DNA of 64,000 nucleotides from Streptomyces longhuiensis (GCF_020616555.1 NZ_CP085173.1:8386001-8450000), one strand, 5' to 3'. Positions 41,319 to 53,425 are shown, counted from the first letter of the stretch. Notes: generated from the letters alone by a model not told the origin. A program made the numbers and translations.

Positions 41319-42497
41319 TCACGACGTGAGAACGGAAACGACCCGGTTGGTCATGTCCTCCGGCGGCGCCAGCGGGGTCTGGGTGTACGCGAGAACCCAA
41401 CGGAGCCGCTGATCGCGCGTGGAGAACATCCGCGTCCGGTACCCATAGGTGTCGCCTGTCTTCCCCCAGAACGTCACGCCGTTCACCGTGGCCGTCTGCA
41501 GTCCCAGGCTGTAGCGCGCGGGAGTGCCGTCCAGCATGCGCACGCTGTCGGGTGGCAGCGTGAACAGGTGGCTCATGGCGCGAGGTGGCAGCAACTCGCC
41601 GGAGAACAGCGCCTGATGGAAGCGGAAGAGATCGGCGACCGTCGACACCAGTTCGCCCTCGCCCCAGGCGTCGGACTGGTCGTACACGGTGACGTCCCGC
41701 AGTGCCCCGTCGGTCATCTTCAGGTAGCCGTGCACGTGAGAGCCGTGCAGCCGTGGGTCGCGGTCCGGTATCAGCGTCCCCCGCAGGCCCAGCGGACGGA
41801 CGAGACGCTCCCTGATCACCTCGCCGTACGGGCGTCCGGTGAGGGCCTCGACCAGCAGCGCGAGCAGGACGTAATTGATGCCCCGGTACTCCTGCTTGCT
41901 GCCCGGGCGGAACTTGAGCGGATCGAGCGTCACGGTGCGCACCAGCTGTTGCGGCGTCCACGCGTCGAACCGGTGCCGCAGGACGGCTTCGGGGGTGCTG
42001 ACGTCGGGCAGGCCGCGATGGTCGGGCAGCCCGCTCGTGTGGTTCAGCAGCTGCGCCACGGTGATCCGCGCGGACCCGGCCGGAAGCAGTCCGGGGAGAT
42101 GCCGTCCGATGGGCTCGTCGAGCTCCACGACTTCCCGCGCCCACAGTTGCAGCACCACGGTCGCCACGAACGCCTTCGTGACGCTGCCCGCGCGGAACGC
42201 GTCATCGGGGCGTAACTGACGGGCGGTTCCGATGTCCGCCACGCCTGCTGTGCCGTACCAGCGCTGTTCCGGGCGGTCGACGAGCAACTGGGCGGACGTG
42301 GACGGTGGGTGGGTGAGGTCGGAGATCGCTTCTTGTAAGGCGCATGGGTCCGACAAGGCCGGGCCCGGCGGTGTGTGCGCGGCAGCACGTCCTGGGCCGG
42401 CCAGTATCGCGCCCGCCGCCGCACTGCCTGCCAACAGGGAACGTCGCGAGAGGAATGTCATGACGTCGATCTTGCTGTCGGCGGCGAGCACTTCCAT
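41319..42497 (-). CDS. Serine hydrolase, beta-lactamase/DD-peptidase family
   Basis: A 392-aa exported penicillin-binding-protein-like hydrolase. A Tat-like signal (LSRRSLLAGSAAAGAILAG) follows a 15-residue polar stretch. The catalytic SxxK is SVTK near residue 108, the Tyr motif YRGIN near 190, and FWGKTGDTYGY near 340 supplies the KTG-type motif. It acts outside the membrane on peptidoglycan peptides or esters. The start is the ATG at 42497 that overlaps the upstream stop as TGATG; an internal ATG at 42461 lacks a ribosome site. Confidence 0.84.
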   Translation of the reverse strand: MEVLAADSKIDVMTFLSRRSLLAGSAAAGAILAGPGRAAAHTPPGPALSDPCALQEAISDLTHPPSTSAQLLVDRPEQRWYGTAGVADIGTARQLRPDDAFRAGSVTKAFVATVVLQLWAREVVELDEPIGRHLPGLLPAGSARITVAQLLNHTSGLPDHRGLPDVSTPEAVLRHRFDAWTPQQLVRTVTLDPLKFRPGSKQEYRGINYVLLALLVEALTGRPYGEVIRERLVRPLGLRGTLIPDRDPRLHGSHVHGYLKMTDGALRDVTVYDQSDAWGEGELVSTVADLFRFHQALFSGELLPPRAMSHLFTLPPDSVRMLDGTPARYSLGLQTATVNGVTFWGKTGDTYGYRTRMFSTRDQRLRWVLAYTQTPLAPPEDMTNRVVSVLTS

Positions 42498-42898
42498 CAG
42501 GGAAGGCCCCCACGGTCACCCTGATTGACCCCGGAGCCATGGGCGGGCGCCCGCGCGAGGAAGCGTTGCCGGTCGACGATCGCCCGGTCGATCTCCCCCG
42601 TCGCGACCAGCTCGCCCGTACTGTCCACGGCCCGTACGAGGAAGGTGAGCTGTCGGCCTGCCGCCTCTGCGGGCGGTTCCGCGAGGACGTCGACCCAGGC
42701 ACCCACTCGTGTGGCTCGAAGGTGTTTGATGCGCACACCGGTTCCGACCGTCGTCCGGCCCGGCGTCGTGAAGGGCGCCGCGGCCCGCACGGTGGCCGCC
42801 TCCATCCACGCGATCAGCCACGGGGTGGCGAGAACGGGCAGGTCACCGCTTCCCACCGCCATCGCGGTATGGGCGTCGGACACCTCATGGCGCATCAC
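42497..42898 (-). CDS. FlK-like hotdog thioesterase
   Basis: A 133-aa acyl-CoA thioesterase-like protein. Thr25 (LATP), Glu33 (WMEA) and His59 (IKHLRAT) keep the exact spacing of the catalytic Thr42/Glu50/His76 triad known for fluoroacetyl-CoA thioesterase FlK. Fluoroacetate specificity is not implied; many relatives have unknown substrates. It is translationally coupled to the serine hydrolase downstream (TGATG). Confidence 0.82.
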   Translation of the reverse strand: MMRHEVSDAHTAMAVGSGDLPVLATPWLIAWMEAATVRAAAPFTTPGRTTVGTGVRIKHLRATRVGAWVDVLAEPPAEAAGRQLTFLVRAVDSTGELVATGEIDRAIVDRQRFLARAPAHGSGVNQGDRGGLP

Positions 42899-42946
42899 AC
42901 CACGCTAGCCCGAGGCCGGAGCCCCGCGCGCGTCGGACGTCCGCGG

Positions 42947-44725
42947 TCAGCGCTGGTGGTGCAGGCGCTCCAGCAGGAGGTAGGCACGTTGCTCGGCGGC
43001 GGCGAGTTCGGCGGGATCGATCCCCGCCGGCCACAGTTCTCCCGCGGCTGCGTCGTCGGCATCACGCAACTCGACCACCGCGAGCACCAGTTGGACCTGG
43101 ACGTCCGGGAGCTGGGGCCCCGATCCTGCGGCCAGCGACCGTTCCGCGTGATCGGATGCCTGAGTGCAGGCGGCCAGCGCACGCTCGACGCGCAGCGCGG
43201 CGTGGTCGTGGACGACCAGAAGCGCGCAGACGAGCCCGACGACGATGCCGAGCACGCTGCCCAGTACACGGTCGGCGACGAGTTCCCCGGCAGGGGCGGG
43301 CGAGGCCAGGTCGCTCATCAGGAGGGCCAGCGGGGTGAGGAAGACGACGCCGAGGCCGTAGTTGCGCGGGACGAAGTACTCGAGGAGGAATTCGAGGAGC
43401 ACGATCACGCAGGCCAGCGCCACCGGCTCCGGGTCTGTGGCCAGCACGCCCAGGGCGAGGAGCAGGCCGACGACAGTGCCGAGGGTGCGCTGGACGGCGC
43501 GCTGGGCCGTGGTGCGCAGGTTGACGGAGTGCAGCACGGCGGCGGCGGAGATCGATGCCCAGTAGCTGTGCTCAAGCCCCCCGGCCACGGCCAGCCCGCC
43601 CGCGATACCGGTGCCCAGGACCATCCGCACCGCGGGAACGGCGAGGACGGCGCGGTGTTCGGGGCCACCGGCGCGTCGCCCCATCAGGAGTTCGGTGGCG
43701 CGCCAGGCGACAGGCCGGCCCGGTCCGGTGGCGGGGGCCACGGGAGTCATCGGCGTGCCCTCGCTGTCCTGCGCCGCCGGAGACGCGAGGGAAAGCTCGG
43801 GAAGGAGTGCCGGTGGTCGGCGGCTCCGCTCGGTGAGGACACGAGCCTGTCGGAGCAGTCGCTCCGACAGGGCGGCAGGGTCGGCCGGCGGCCGGCGCGC
43901 CGAGTTGATCAGCAGTGACCAGGACAGGTCGGTGAGACGTACGAAGACTCCGTCCCGGCCTGTCTGGTGCGCCTGAGTCGGGGGCGCGAGCCCGAGGGAG
44001 TGGTACGCCTGGAGCACCGCAACGGTCGTGCGGTGCCGGGCCTGCCGCCCGTCTCCGCCCGGTCCTGCGGGCCAGGTCAGCAGTCCCGCGAGTTCCCGCA
44101 GGGCCCTGGCGACGGCGAATCTCTGCGGCCGGTCCGGGTGCACGAGCCAGCCGGACACCCCGAGTACCCAGGCGACCGCGGCTCCGGCCGCGGCCAGCCC
44201 GGTCTGCGGGAGAACGTCGGAGGAGGTGGGCGAGCCGTTGGCCGCCACCGCGAAGGAGAACAACAGCAGCATCGCGCCGAGCCCGCTCAACCGGGTCGCG
44301 TCACACGCCAGCTTCGCCAGCCCGGCGACCACCGCCGTCGCCGTGACCACGACGGCGGCACCCCAGCCCCCGGCTCCTGGACGGGCCCATGCCGCGAGAG
44401 CGGACCCGCATCCCACGCACGCCGTCATGGCCACCGCCACCAGCGCGAGTACGCGAGCACGGCGCGGGTAGGGCAGGTTGCGCCCGAACGTCGTCGTGAA
44501 GGCACCCAGCATGGCGTACACGGAGAGTTCGGGCCGACCCGCGATCGCCACCGGCAGCGCCACCAGCGCCATCGCCAAGGCGCCGCGTACGGCGAAGAGA
44601 AGTGCCCCGTCCGCCCGCTGGAGCGCGAGTGAACCGCGCGGTGAGAGCAGGCGCACCACGCTGACCACGGCAGGCCGCCAACCGTGCCTGGTCACGGCGG
44701 CGAGTGGGCGGCGGGAAGAAGGCAT
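42947..44725 (-). CDS. FUSC-family membrane protein
   Basis: A 592-aa inner-membrane protein with two blocks of hydrophobic helices: residues 40-185 (AVRGALAMALVALPVAIAG, SVYAMLGAFTTTFGRN) and 365-505 (YWASISAAAVLHSVNLRTTAQRAVQRTLGTVVGLLLALG, the FUSC motif). Soluble loops lie between and after them. Relatives include aromatic-acid efflux AaeB and fusaric-acid resistance proteins, so efflux of aromatic acids is possible. A GGTATATACC palindrome lies 5 bases before the ATG. Confidence 0.86.
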   Translation of the reverse strand: MPSSRRPLAAVTRHGWRPAVVSVVRLLSPRGSLALQRADGALLFAVRGALAMALVALPVAIAGRPELSVYAMLGAFTTTFGRNLPYPRRARVLALVAVAMTACVGCGSALAAWARPGAGGWGAAVVVTATAVVAGLAKLACDATRLSGLGAMLLLFSFAVAANGSPTSSDVLPQTGLAAAGAAVAWVLGVSGWLVHPDRPQRFAVARALRELAGLLTWPAGPGGDGRQARHRTTVAVLQAYHSLGLAPPTQAHQTGRDGVFVRLTDLSWSLLINSARRPPADPAALSERLLRQARVLTERSRRPPALLPELSLASPAAQDSEGTPMTPVAPATGPGRPVAWRATELLMGRRAGGPEHRAVLAVPAVRMVLGTGIAGGLAVAGGLEHSYWASISAAAVLHSVNLRTTAQRAVQRTLGTVVGLLLALGVLATDPEPVALACVIVLLEFLLEYFVPRNYGLGVVFLTPLALLMSDLASPAPAGELVADRVLGSVLGIVVGLVCALLVVHDHAALRVERALAACTQASDHAERSLAAGSGPQLPDVQVQLVLAVVELRDADDAAAGELWPAGIDPAELAAAEQRAYLLLERLHHQR

Positions 44726-44729
44726 GTCC

Positions 44730-44739
44730 GGTATATACC
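44730..44739. promoter_or_regulatory. Palindrome GGTATATACC at the FUSC gene start
   Basis: A perfect 10-bp palindrome 5 bases upstream of the FUSC start, on the side expected for its promoter, within a CCGG-rich frame (CCGGTATATACCACCGG). It could be a repressor site or contain a TATA-like -10 of a short-leader transcript. Confidence 0.45.
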
Positions 44740-44885
44740 ACCGGCTCCGAGCGGGGTTTCCGATCTGAACGCAACCGCGTCGGGCCGAGTCGGGCCGTCG
44801 GGCCGAATCGACCTGAATCCAGTCTGTGTCCCCTCAGCGGGCTTCGCCAGGCTGGCCGACGGCGGAAAGACTAGTGTGGTGATCC

Positions 44886-45518
44886 ATGAGCCCATGGTTG
44901 CCCTTGTCCGCGGTTCCCCGGCTCGGGGCCTCCGTGGTTGCCGGCGCCGTGGTCGGGGCGATCGTCGGGGTGACGAACAACGCCGCGCTGGGTGTCCTCT
45001 CCGGTATCGCCGCGACCGAACTGGTCTTCGTGCTGGCGGGCTGGGCGGTGCTGTGGCCGATGGACGCCAAAGCCACCCGCGCCAATGTCCGACGTGAGGA
45101 CTTCCAGCCCGTCACCGACGAGCTCGTGATCGTCGGCGTCGCCCTGTGCGGCCTGGTCGCCACCGTACTGCTGCTCCTGCTCGGCAAATCCGACAGCGGC
45201 CACGCCGCGGCGGCCGTCGCGCTCGGCGGCGTGTTCATGGCCTGGGCGGCGCTCCACCTCATGTACGCCACGCGCTACGCGTACCTGTACTACACAGCCG
45301 CCGGAGGGATCGACTTCAACAACGACGACCCGCCCGCGTACAGCGACTTCCTCTACTTCAGCTACAACCTCGGCATGACCTACCAGGTGTCCGACACCAA
45401 CGTCTCGACCTCGACGATCCGCGCGGTGGTGCTGCGGCACTCGCTGCTGTCGTACGTGTTCGGCACCAGCATCCTCGCCACGACCATCAACCTCGTCACA
45501 GGAATCGTGACCGGCTGA
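44886..45518 (+). CDS. DUF1345 membrane protein
   Basis: A 210-aa protein with five hydrophobic segments. The conserved DUF1345 region reads [32 protein letters not shown] (residues 139-170), then [28 protein letters not shown]. The function of the family is unknown. It diverges from the FUSC gene and lies 38 bases before the phosphatase gene on the same strand, so the two may be cotranscribed. Confidence 0.86.
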   Translation: MSPWLPLSAVPRLGASVVAGAVVGAIVGVTNNAALGVLSGIAATELVFVLAGWAVLWPMDAKATRANVRREDFQPVTDELVIVGVALCGLVATVLLLLLGKSDSGHAAAAVALGGVFMAWAALHLMYATRYAYLYYTAAGGIDFNNDDPPAYSDFLYFSYNLGMTYQVSDTNVSTSTIRAVVLRHSLLSYVFGTSILATTINLVTGIVTG

Positions 45519-45556
45519 CATCGGCGCACAGTGGCCCGACCGGGAATCGCGGTGGC

Positions 45557-47306
45557 ATGGACGACACAGTCAGCAGCCGGAACCGGCGCGAACCGCATGC
45601 CGTCGAGGAGCTGATCGCCGAGCAGCGCCGCAGGATCCGTGAGTACGTCGCACTGCGGGAGCGGCAGACGGGCGGGCCGGGCACGGGGGAGGTACCGGAA
45701 CAGGCCGCGACCGGGGTGCCGCCGTGCGAGGCGAAGGACCTCTTCGACGCGATGCCGGTACCGGGGCTGCTGATCGAACCGGTCCTCGCCGCCGACGGAA
45801 CGCTGGACTTCCTCTACGCGGGGCAGAACGAGGCGTGCCGCCGGTACGCCGACGCTGTCGCGCCCGCGTGGGAGTCGTGGTACCAGCCATGGCCGGGACT
45901 TGTGCGCCTGTTCGACCTGTTCCCCAGCATGGAGACCAGCGCGGTGCCGCGCCTGCTCGCCGACGCGTACCGGACGGGCCGGCCGCAGGGGCCGGCGTCC
46001 GGGGAGTGGTTCGTGCACGCGCCTGACGGAGACGTCGTGCGCATCAGCAACGAGGTACGGGCCGCCCGTTGCGGCGGCCACCTGCTGCTGACCTGGGAAC
46101 GGGGGGCACCGCGCGGCACTGGCCTGGGCCGCCCAGCGGATGGCCCGGGCCTGCTGGGCGGAGTGGAACCTCAGCGACAGTGCGGTCCTCGGGTCGTACG
46201 GGCTGCAGCAGGTCCTCGGCCTCTCTTCCGAGGCACCCGTGCCCGGCCTCCCGGACCTGGCGGCGATGACCGATCCGGGGGACCGGGGCACCCTCTACGA
46301 GGTGCTGTACGACGTGATCCTTCGGGGTCGCAGCGCGGAGTGCGAACTGACCCTGACGCGGGTGCCGGCCCGGATCGTGCGGTTCTCGGCCGAACCCGTG
46401 CGGCTCCAGGGCGGCCCCGTCTGGGGAGTGCGCGGCGTCATCATGGACATCACCCGCGGCCGGTGCAGCCGGGACCGCGCCCAGCACGCCGAACAGGAGG
46501 CTGACTCGGCGCGGAAGCGCGCCCGGGGCCTCGCCGACGTGGCCGTCACACTGCGCGAAGCGGTGGTGCCCCGTTTCGCGAACGAGCTCGCCCCCTTGGG
46601 CCTCGAGACCGCGGCGGTGTACTGCCCGGACCCCGATGCCGCCGGAGTGGGCGGAGACTGGTTCAAGGCCCGCGCGCTGCCCAGCGGCCGGGCGCTCCTC
46701 GCGATCGGCGACGCGCGCGGGCACGGTCTGGAGGCGGTCACCCTCATGGCCAAGCTCCGCTACGCCCTGGCCGGCCTGGCCTACACCGACGAGCCGGTCG
46801 AGAAGCTGACCGCCTGGCTCAACCATGTCGCCTGCGACGACGGGCGGGAGTCCACCGCCACCGCCGTCGTGGCCCGCTTCCACCCCGCTCAGTCGCTCCT
46901 GCGCTGGGTGTGCGCCGGCCACCCTCAGCCCGTACTGGTGCGCGAAGGAAGCGCCTGCCTGCTCCAACACCCGCCCAGCGGGCCGGGGTTGGAGCTCGGA
47001 GTCGTACCGGGGGAGCCGTACACCGCGACGGAGACGACACTGTCGGTGGGCGATGTGGTGCTGATGTACACCGACGGGCTCGTCGAGCGGCGCGGCAGCG
47101 ACCTCGACACCGACACGGCGCGCCTGCTGCGTGTGGTGGAACGCCTGGCCCGAGGAGGCATCGCGCCCGGCCGCGACGGCCTGGAGCGCTACGGGCAGGC
47201 CGTCGCGCAGGACATGGCCGGTGCGCACCAGACCGACGACGCGACGCTGCTCCTCGTGCGCTGCATGCCCGTGCCGACGGCGCCGCCCGGCGGGCCCGAG
47301 CGCTGA
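45557..47306 (+). pseudogene. PAS-SpoIIE (PP2C-type) phosphatase, frameshifted
   Basis: The reading frame starts at 45557 (MDDTVSSRNRRE), contains a PAS-like domain (GLLIEPVLAADGTLDFLYAGQNEACRRY) and reaches LLLTWERG at 46100. After a run of six G (46101-46106) the coding sense moves by one base: HRAALAWAAQRMARACWAEW continues in the next frame through a second PAS-like part and the SpoIIE domain (GVGGDWFKARALPSGRALLAIGDARGHG, TDDATLLLVR). Removing one G restores a single protein of about 583 aa. It would dephosphorylate an anti-sigma-factor antagonist-type protein. A sequencing error or slippage phase switching are alternatives to true decay. Confidence 0.78.
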
Positions 47307-47363
47307 CCCCCGCCGACGGGTCTTCCTCGCCGACAGGACGTCCGTGCCGGGCAGGGGGACACT

Positions 47364-47395
47364 GAGAAGGGCAGGGTGTTCGGCCCTTTCTTTTC
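47364..47395 (+). terminator. Intrinsic terminator with T-rich tail
   Basis: AAGGGC (47367-47372) pairs with GCCCTT (47383-47388), followed by TCTTTTCGTT. It lies between the phosphatase stop and the convergent Hsp20 stop and could serve the phosphatase. Confidence 0.7.
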
Positions 47396-47406
47396 GTTGC
47401 CTTCGG

Positions 47407-47880
47407 CTACTTGTCGGTGTCTTCGGCGCGGATTTCGATCGTTCGCCGCGTCACCGCCGCGGTCTTCGGCAGGCGCAGCGTCAGAACGCCGTCCGCCATA
47501 TCCGCCTGGATACGATCGATATCCACATCACCGGGAACGCGAACTCCATAGGAAAAGGTCCCTGACCGGCGACGCAGGGCATTTCCGTCCGTGGTTTCCT
47601 CGACGGAGCCGGAGATGTGCAGTTCCCTGCCGTCCACCTCCACGTTCACGCGCTCACGGCGGACGCCGGGCAGTTCCGCGCGCACCACGTAAGCGACTCC
47701 CGAATCCGCTTCCTCCACCACGGGCATCCAGTGCTGCGAAGGGCCGGCCGGCTGCGAAGAGCGCTCCAGCAGACGACTCACCTCGCCCCACAGGTGCTGG
47801 AGCTCCGATGCCGGGTCGGCCCCGGCCCACCAGGCAGTTCGTGCCGGATGTGACCGCGTGACGTCTGCGCGTTCATCCAT
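47407..47880 (-). CDS. Hsp20/alpha-crystallin small heat-shock protein
   Basis: An ATP-independent holdase chaperone, 157 aa. The alpha-crystallin domain covers about residues 60-150 with VRAELPGVRRERVNVEVDGRELHISGS and the hallmark GVLTLRLPK near the end. The short N-terminal arm contains LQHLWGEVSRLLER. The start at 47880 follows GGAGAGC; longer readings lack a ribosome site. It diverges from the ClpC-like gene and forms a stress island with it. Confidence 0.9.
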   Translation of the reverse strand: MDERADVTRSHPARTAWWAGADPASELQHLWGEVSRLLERSSQPAGPSQHWMPVVEEADSGVAYVVRAELPGVRRERVNVEVDGRELHISGSVEETTDGNALRRRSGTFSYGVRVPGDVDIDRIQADMADGVLTLRLPKTAAVTRRTIEIRAEDTDK

Positions 47881-48073
47881 GATGTGCTCTCCGACCCTCC
47901 ATCGACTCATCCGGCGCTCACCCGCCGGATTCCCTGACGACAGCCTGCGTCCCGGGCCTGCCGCCCGCAAATAGGTTCACGCCATCGGGCCGTATTCCCC
48001 GACCGGCCACTGACGTGATTCCGGCGCTCAGGCGGGCCGATTTCGCTGCTGTTGCGGCCCAGCTGACATCGCG

Positions 48074-48080
48074 CTTGAGT
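48074..48080 (+). promoter_or_regulatory. Half HAIR (HspR) motif upstream of the Clp gene
   Basis: CTTGAGT is one perfect arm of the HspR-binding element CTTGAGT-N7-ACTCAAG. The other arm (ATCTCTC) is not conserved. It lies 33 bases before the Clp ATG. It may be a degenerate HspR site or chance. Confidence 0.3.
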
Positions 48081-48112
48081 TGAACCAATCTCTCTCGGCA
48101 CCAGGAGCTGGC

Positions 48113-50668
<2,556 letters not shown>

Positions 50669-50711
50669 TCCGGTCGGGCGCGCCTGACGGCGCCTGAACC
50701 AAGGAGGACAC

Positions 50712-50987
50712 ATGGTCCATCACCACAAGTCCAACCGAGCTGTCGAGGGCGACCCCGACGCCCGACGGGGCATGCCCCTGCGCCCCAACATGGACGAACT
50801 GGAAAGGCGCACCCAGGAGGACCTGCGAGACGTCGGGCTGCGCGTGAAGAAGCCCGAGCGGCCCGCGAAGCAGTACGAGGCGATCCAGAACCAGGTCGAC
50901 CGCGAGGTCGACAGCGGCGAGATGCCGAGCGGGAAGATGTCCCGGGCGCAGCGGGACGCCTTCCCGCCGACCCGCTACGACAGGTGA
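50712..50987 (+). CDS. Small charged hypothetical protein
   Basis: A 91-aa hydrophilic protein rich in Arg, Glu and Asp, with no signal or membrane segment (VHHHKSNRAVEGD ... MSRAQRDAFPPTRYDR). CAAGGAGG lies 7 bases before the ATG. It follows the Clp gene by 43 bases and is probably cotranscribed, so a stress or adaptor role is a guess from position. Confidence 0.7.
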   Translation: MVHHHKSNRAVEGDPDARRGMPLRPNMDELERRTQEDLRDVGLRVKKPERPAKQYEAIQNQVDREVDSGEMPSGKMSRAQRDAFPPTRYDR

Positions 50988-51027
50988 GCTTCCCGCACAC
51001 CGGCCACGACGAGCGAAGAGAGCAGGA

Positions 51028-51489
51028 ATGAGCGGAGAGCCCGAACCGATGAGCGCCACCGAGCGCCGCGCACTCGAGCAGGAACTCGCCGACGTGACGG
51101 CCGAACGCAACGCGGACGCCGCCACGTTGCAGGACACCACCGAGGTGGGCGACCACGCAGACCAGGCCGACGAGTTGATCCGCTCCGACGAGGTGGACCG
51201 CCTCGACGCGCGCATCGACGAGATCAAGGTGCGCCTGCGCGGCGCCGCCGACGCGGGCGCGCCCAGCACGGACGTGGTCGGCGTGGGCAGCACGGTCGAG
51301 GTGCGGTACGCGGACGGCTCGGTGGCGACCGTCCAGATCGGCGAGGGCGCGGCGGTCCTCGACCAGACACTGGTCACCGCCGACAGTCCGCTCGGCAGCG
51401 CGCTGCTGGGACACCGGGCCGGCGACAGCGTCAGCTATGACGCGCCGGACGGGCGGGCGACGGTCACGGTCGTGTCCATCGGCGAGTAG
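51028..51489 (+). CDS. GreA/GreB-like transcript-cleavage-factor family protein
   Basis: A 153-aa protein. The N-terminal coiled coil (RRALEQELADVTAERNADAATLQ and LDARIDEIKVRLRG) flanks an acidic turn VGDHADQADEL, comparable to the GD-E tip of GreA. The C-terminal domain (GSTVEVRYADGSVATVQIG, SPLGSALLGHRAGDSVSYDAP) is GreA_GreB. It probably enters the RNA polymerase secondary channel. GCAGGA precedes the ATG. It is the third gene of the Clp stress group. Confidence 0.84.
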   Translation: MSGEPEPMSATERRALEQELADVTAERNADAATLQDTTEVGDHADQADELIRSDEVDRLDARIDEIKVRLRGAADAGAPSTDVVGVGSTVEVRYADGSVATVQIGEGAAVLDQTLVTADSPLGSALLGHRAGDSVSYDAPDGRATVTVVSIGE

Positions 51490-51499
51490 CCGGACACGT

Positions 51500-52429
51500 C
51501 TACGGGCCGCCGCGATCTCCCGGGAGGCGTTCCAGCGCGGTCGCCACATCGGTGTGCCGGGCGACTTCCACCAGTGCGCGGGCCATGACCGAACCCGGCT
51601 CGCGGGCCGTGACCACCAGACCGACCGGCACCGTCCGGGCGGGCTCGACGAGCGGCACGGCCCGCATGCCGTGCGGGACGCCGAAGACATGCAGCCACGC
51701 GTGCGGCACGATGCTCGCCCACCGGCCCGTCCTGACATGGGCGAACAGGGCGCCCACCGAGTCGGTCTCGATCCGGGGCGACGGCCGGGTCCCGGCCTCG
51801 GCGAACACCTCGTCCAGCACCCGGCGCCCCTGCATCGAGTCGGTCAGCAGGCACAGCGCCAGCCGCGACGCCTCCGCCCACGTCGCCGTCGTCCGATGCG
51901 CCAGGGCATCGGCGGCCGTGATCAGGAGCACGTACCGCTCGTCGTACAGCGGGACGGTGTGGAAGTGCTCCGCAAGGTCCGCGTGCAGATAGGTGATCCC
52001 GGCGTCGATCTCGAAGTTCTGCAACTGCCTCAGGATGTCCCGCGACTGCAGATCCGCTATCACTTCGACGGTCACCAGCGGGTGCTCCGCGCAGAACGGG
52101 CCGGTCAGCAGGGAGACCGCGCCGGACGCGGTCGGTACCGAGCCGATCCGCATCCTGCCGTTCAGCCCGGTGCGCAGCGCGCCGACCTCGTCCTTGAGCG
52201 CGTCGCGATCGGCCAGGATCCGCTGCGCCCACACCACGATGCGCTCACCCTCGGGCGTGAGGCCCTCGTACTTGCGGCCGCGCCGGACCAGGGGCACGTC
52301 CAGCTCCTCCTCCAGTTTGCGGATCGCCTCGGAGAGGGCGGGCTGGGAGACGTAACAGGCCTGGGCGGCGCGGGCGAAGTGGCGCTCCCGCGAGAGGGCC
52401 ACCAGGTACTCGAGTTGGCGAAACAGCAC
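51500..52429 (-). CDS. LysR-family regulator, probably of the formate dehydrogenase genes
   Basis: A 309-aa regulator. The N-terminal helix-turn-helix (FRQLEYLVALSRERHFARAAQACYVSQPALSEAIRKLEEEL) is typical, followed by the LysR effector domain (ITYLHADLAEHFHTVPLYDERYVLLIT). It begins with GTG. It lies on the same strand as fdhD, the MFS gene and the dehydrogenase. The inverted repeat with LysR geometry at 57208, before the dehydrogenase gene, is the probable target. The effector is unknown. Confidence 0.87.
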   Translation of the reverse strand: MLFRQLEYLVALSRERHFARAAQACYVSQPALSEAIRKLEEELDVPLVRRGRKYEGLTPEGERIVVWAQRILADRDALKDEVGALRTGLNGRMRIGSVPTASGAVSLLTGPFCAEHPLVTVEVIADLQSRDILRQLQNFEIDAGITYLHADLAEHFHTVPLYDERYVLLITAADALAHRTTATWAEASRLALCLLTDSMQGRRVLDEVFAEAGTRPSPRIETDSVGALFAHVRTGRWASIVPHAWLHVFGVPHGMRAVPLVEPARTVPVGLVVTAREPGSVMARALVEVARHTDVATALERLPGDRGGP

Positions 52430-52505
52430 GCCACGGGTCTACCCGACGGCTCAGGGGAAAGCCAATCGGGCTCGCTGGCCGCCGGACGAGTCACCGCTCG
52501 GGACA

Positions 52506-53342
52506 TCAGCCCACGGGCACCTGCGCCAGCCGCTCGGCACCGGTGTAGACGTTCATCGAGGTGCCGCGCAGGAAGCCGATCAGGGTCAGCCCGCTCTCGG
52601 CGGCGAGGTCCACGGCGAGCGACGACGGGGCGGAGACGGCCGCCAGCATCGGGATTCCGGCCATCAGCGCCTTCTGCACCAGCTCGAAGGAGGCCCGGCC
52701 GCTCACCATCAGTACGGTCTCGCGCAGTGGCAGCAGCCCCTCGCGCAGCGCGTGGCCGACGACCTTGTCGACGGCGTTGTGGCGGCCGACGTCCTCGCGC
52801 AGGCACAGCATCTCCCCGTCGGCGCCGAACAGCGCGGCGGCGTGCAGACCGCCCGTGCTGTCGAACACCTTCTGGGCCGCCCGCAGCCGGTCCGGCAGCG
52901 CGGTCACCAGCTCGGGGCCGACGCGCAGGGGGTCTCCGGAGACGGTCCACGCCGCCGAGGTGCGTACCGCGTCCAGGCTCGCCTTGCCGCACAGCCCGCA
53001 CGAGGACGTCGTGTAGAAGTTCCGCTCGAGAGAGGCGTCAGGGGCGGCCACGCCGGGGCCCAGGGCCACATCCACGACGTTGTACGTGTTGCCGCCGTCG
53101 GACGTGGCGCCCGCGCAGTAGCGGATCCCGGCCACATCGCCGGCGGAGTGCACCACGCCCTCGCTCACCAGGAACCCGGCCGCGAGATCGAAGTCGTCGC
53201 CCGGTGTCCGCATGGTCACCGTGAGCGGACGGCCGCCCACCCTGATCTCCATCGGCTCCTCGACGGCCATCGTGTCAGGCCGGTACGAGGACACCCCGTC
53301 CCGAACTCGCAGCACACGCCGCCGCGCGGTCACGCGTCCCAT
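52506..53342 (-). CDS. fdhD: Formate dehydrogenase accessory sulfurtransferase
   Basis: Transfers sulfur to the molybdenum cofactor so that formate dehydrogenase becomes active; 278 aa is standard. The redox-active motif SSCGLCG lies near residue 113, [15 protein letters not shown] near 49, [15 protein letters not shown] near 180 and [14 protein letters not shown] near 215. GAGGAGAGGAGC precedes the ATG. It lies between LysR and the MFS gene, and its target enzyme is encoded 1.4 kb upstream on the same strand. Confidence 0.93.
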   Translation of the reverse strand: MGRVTARRRVLRVRDGVSSYRPDTMAVEEPMEIRVGGRPLTVTMRTPGDDFDLAAGFLVSEGVVHSAGDVAGIRYCAGATSDGGNTYNVVDVALGPGVAAPDASLERNFYTTSSCGLCGKASLDAVRTSAAWTVSGDPLRVGPELVTALPDRLRAAQKVFDSTGGLHAAALFGADGEMLCLREDVGRHNAVDKVVGHALREGLLPLRETVLMVSGRASFELVQKALMAGIPMLAAVSAPSSLAVDLAAESGLTLIGFLRGTSMNVYTGAERLAQVPVG

Positions 53343-53358
53343 GATGTTGCTCCTCTCC

Positions 53359-53375
53359 TCGGAGCAGTACTCCGA
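53359..53375. promoter_or_regulatory. Inverted repeat before fdhD
   Basis: TCGGAG-N5-CTCCGA, perfect 6-bp arms, 17 bases upstream of the fdhD ATG in the 83-base gap after the MFS gene. The inner pairs overlap the purine-rich region near the ribosome site. It may be an operator or a small translational hairpin. Confidence 0.4.
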
Positions 53376-53425
53376 TGGTGTCGACGATATGACTCATGTG
53401 CGGACCTCGTCCTGCGGCCGTGCCA

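Noticed and set aside
48074..48094. Full HAIR operator for HspR before the Clp gene
   Set aside because: Only the first arm CTTGAGT is present; the second arm does not match.
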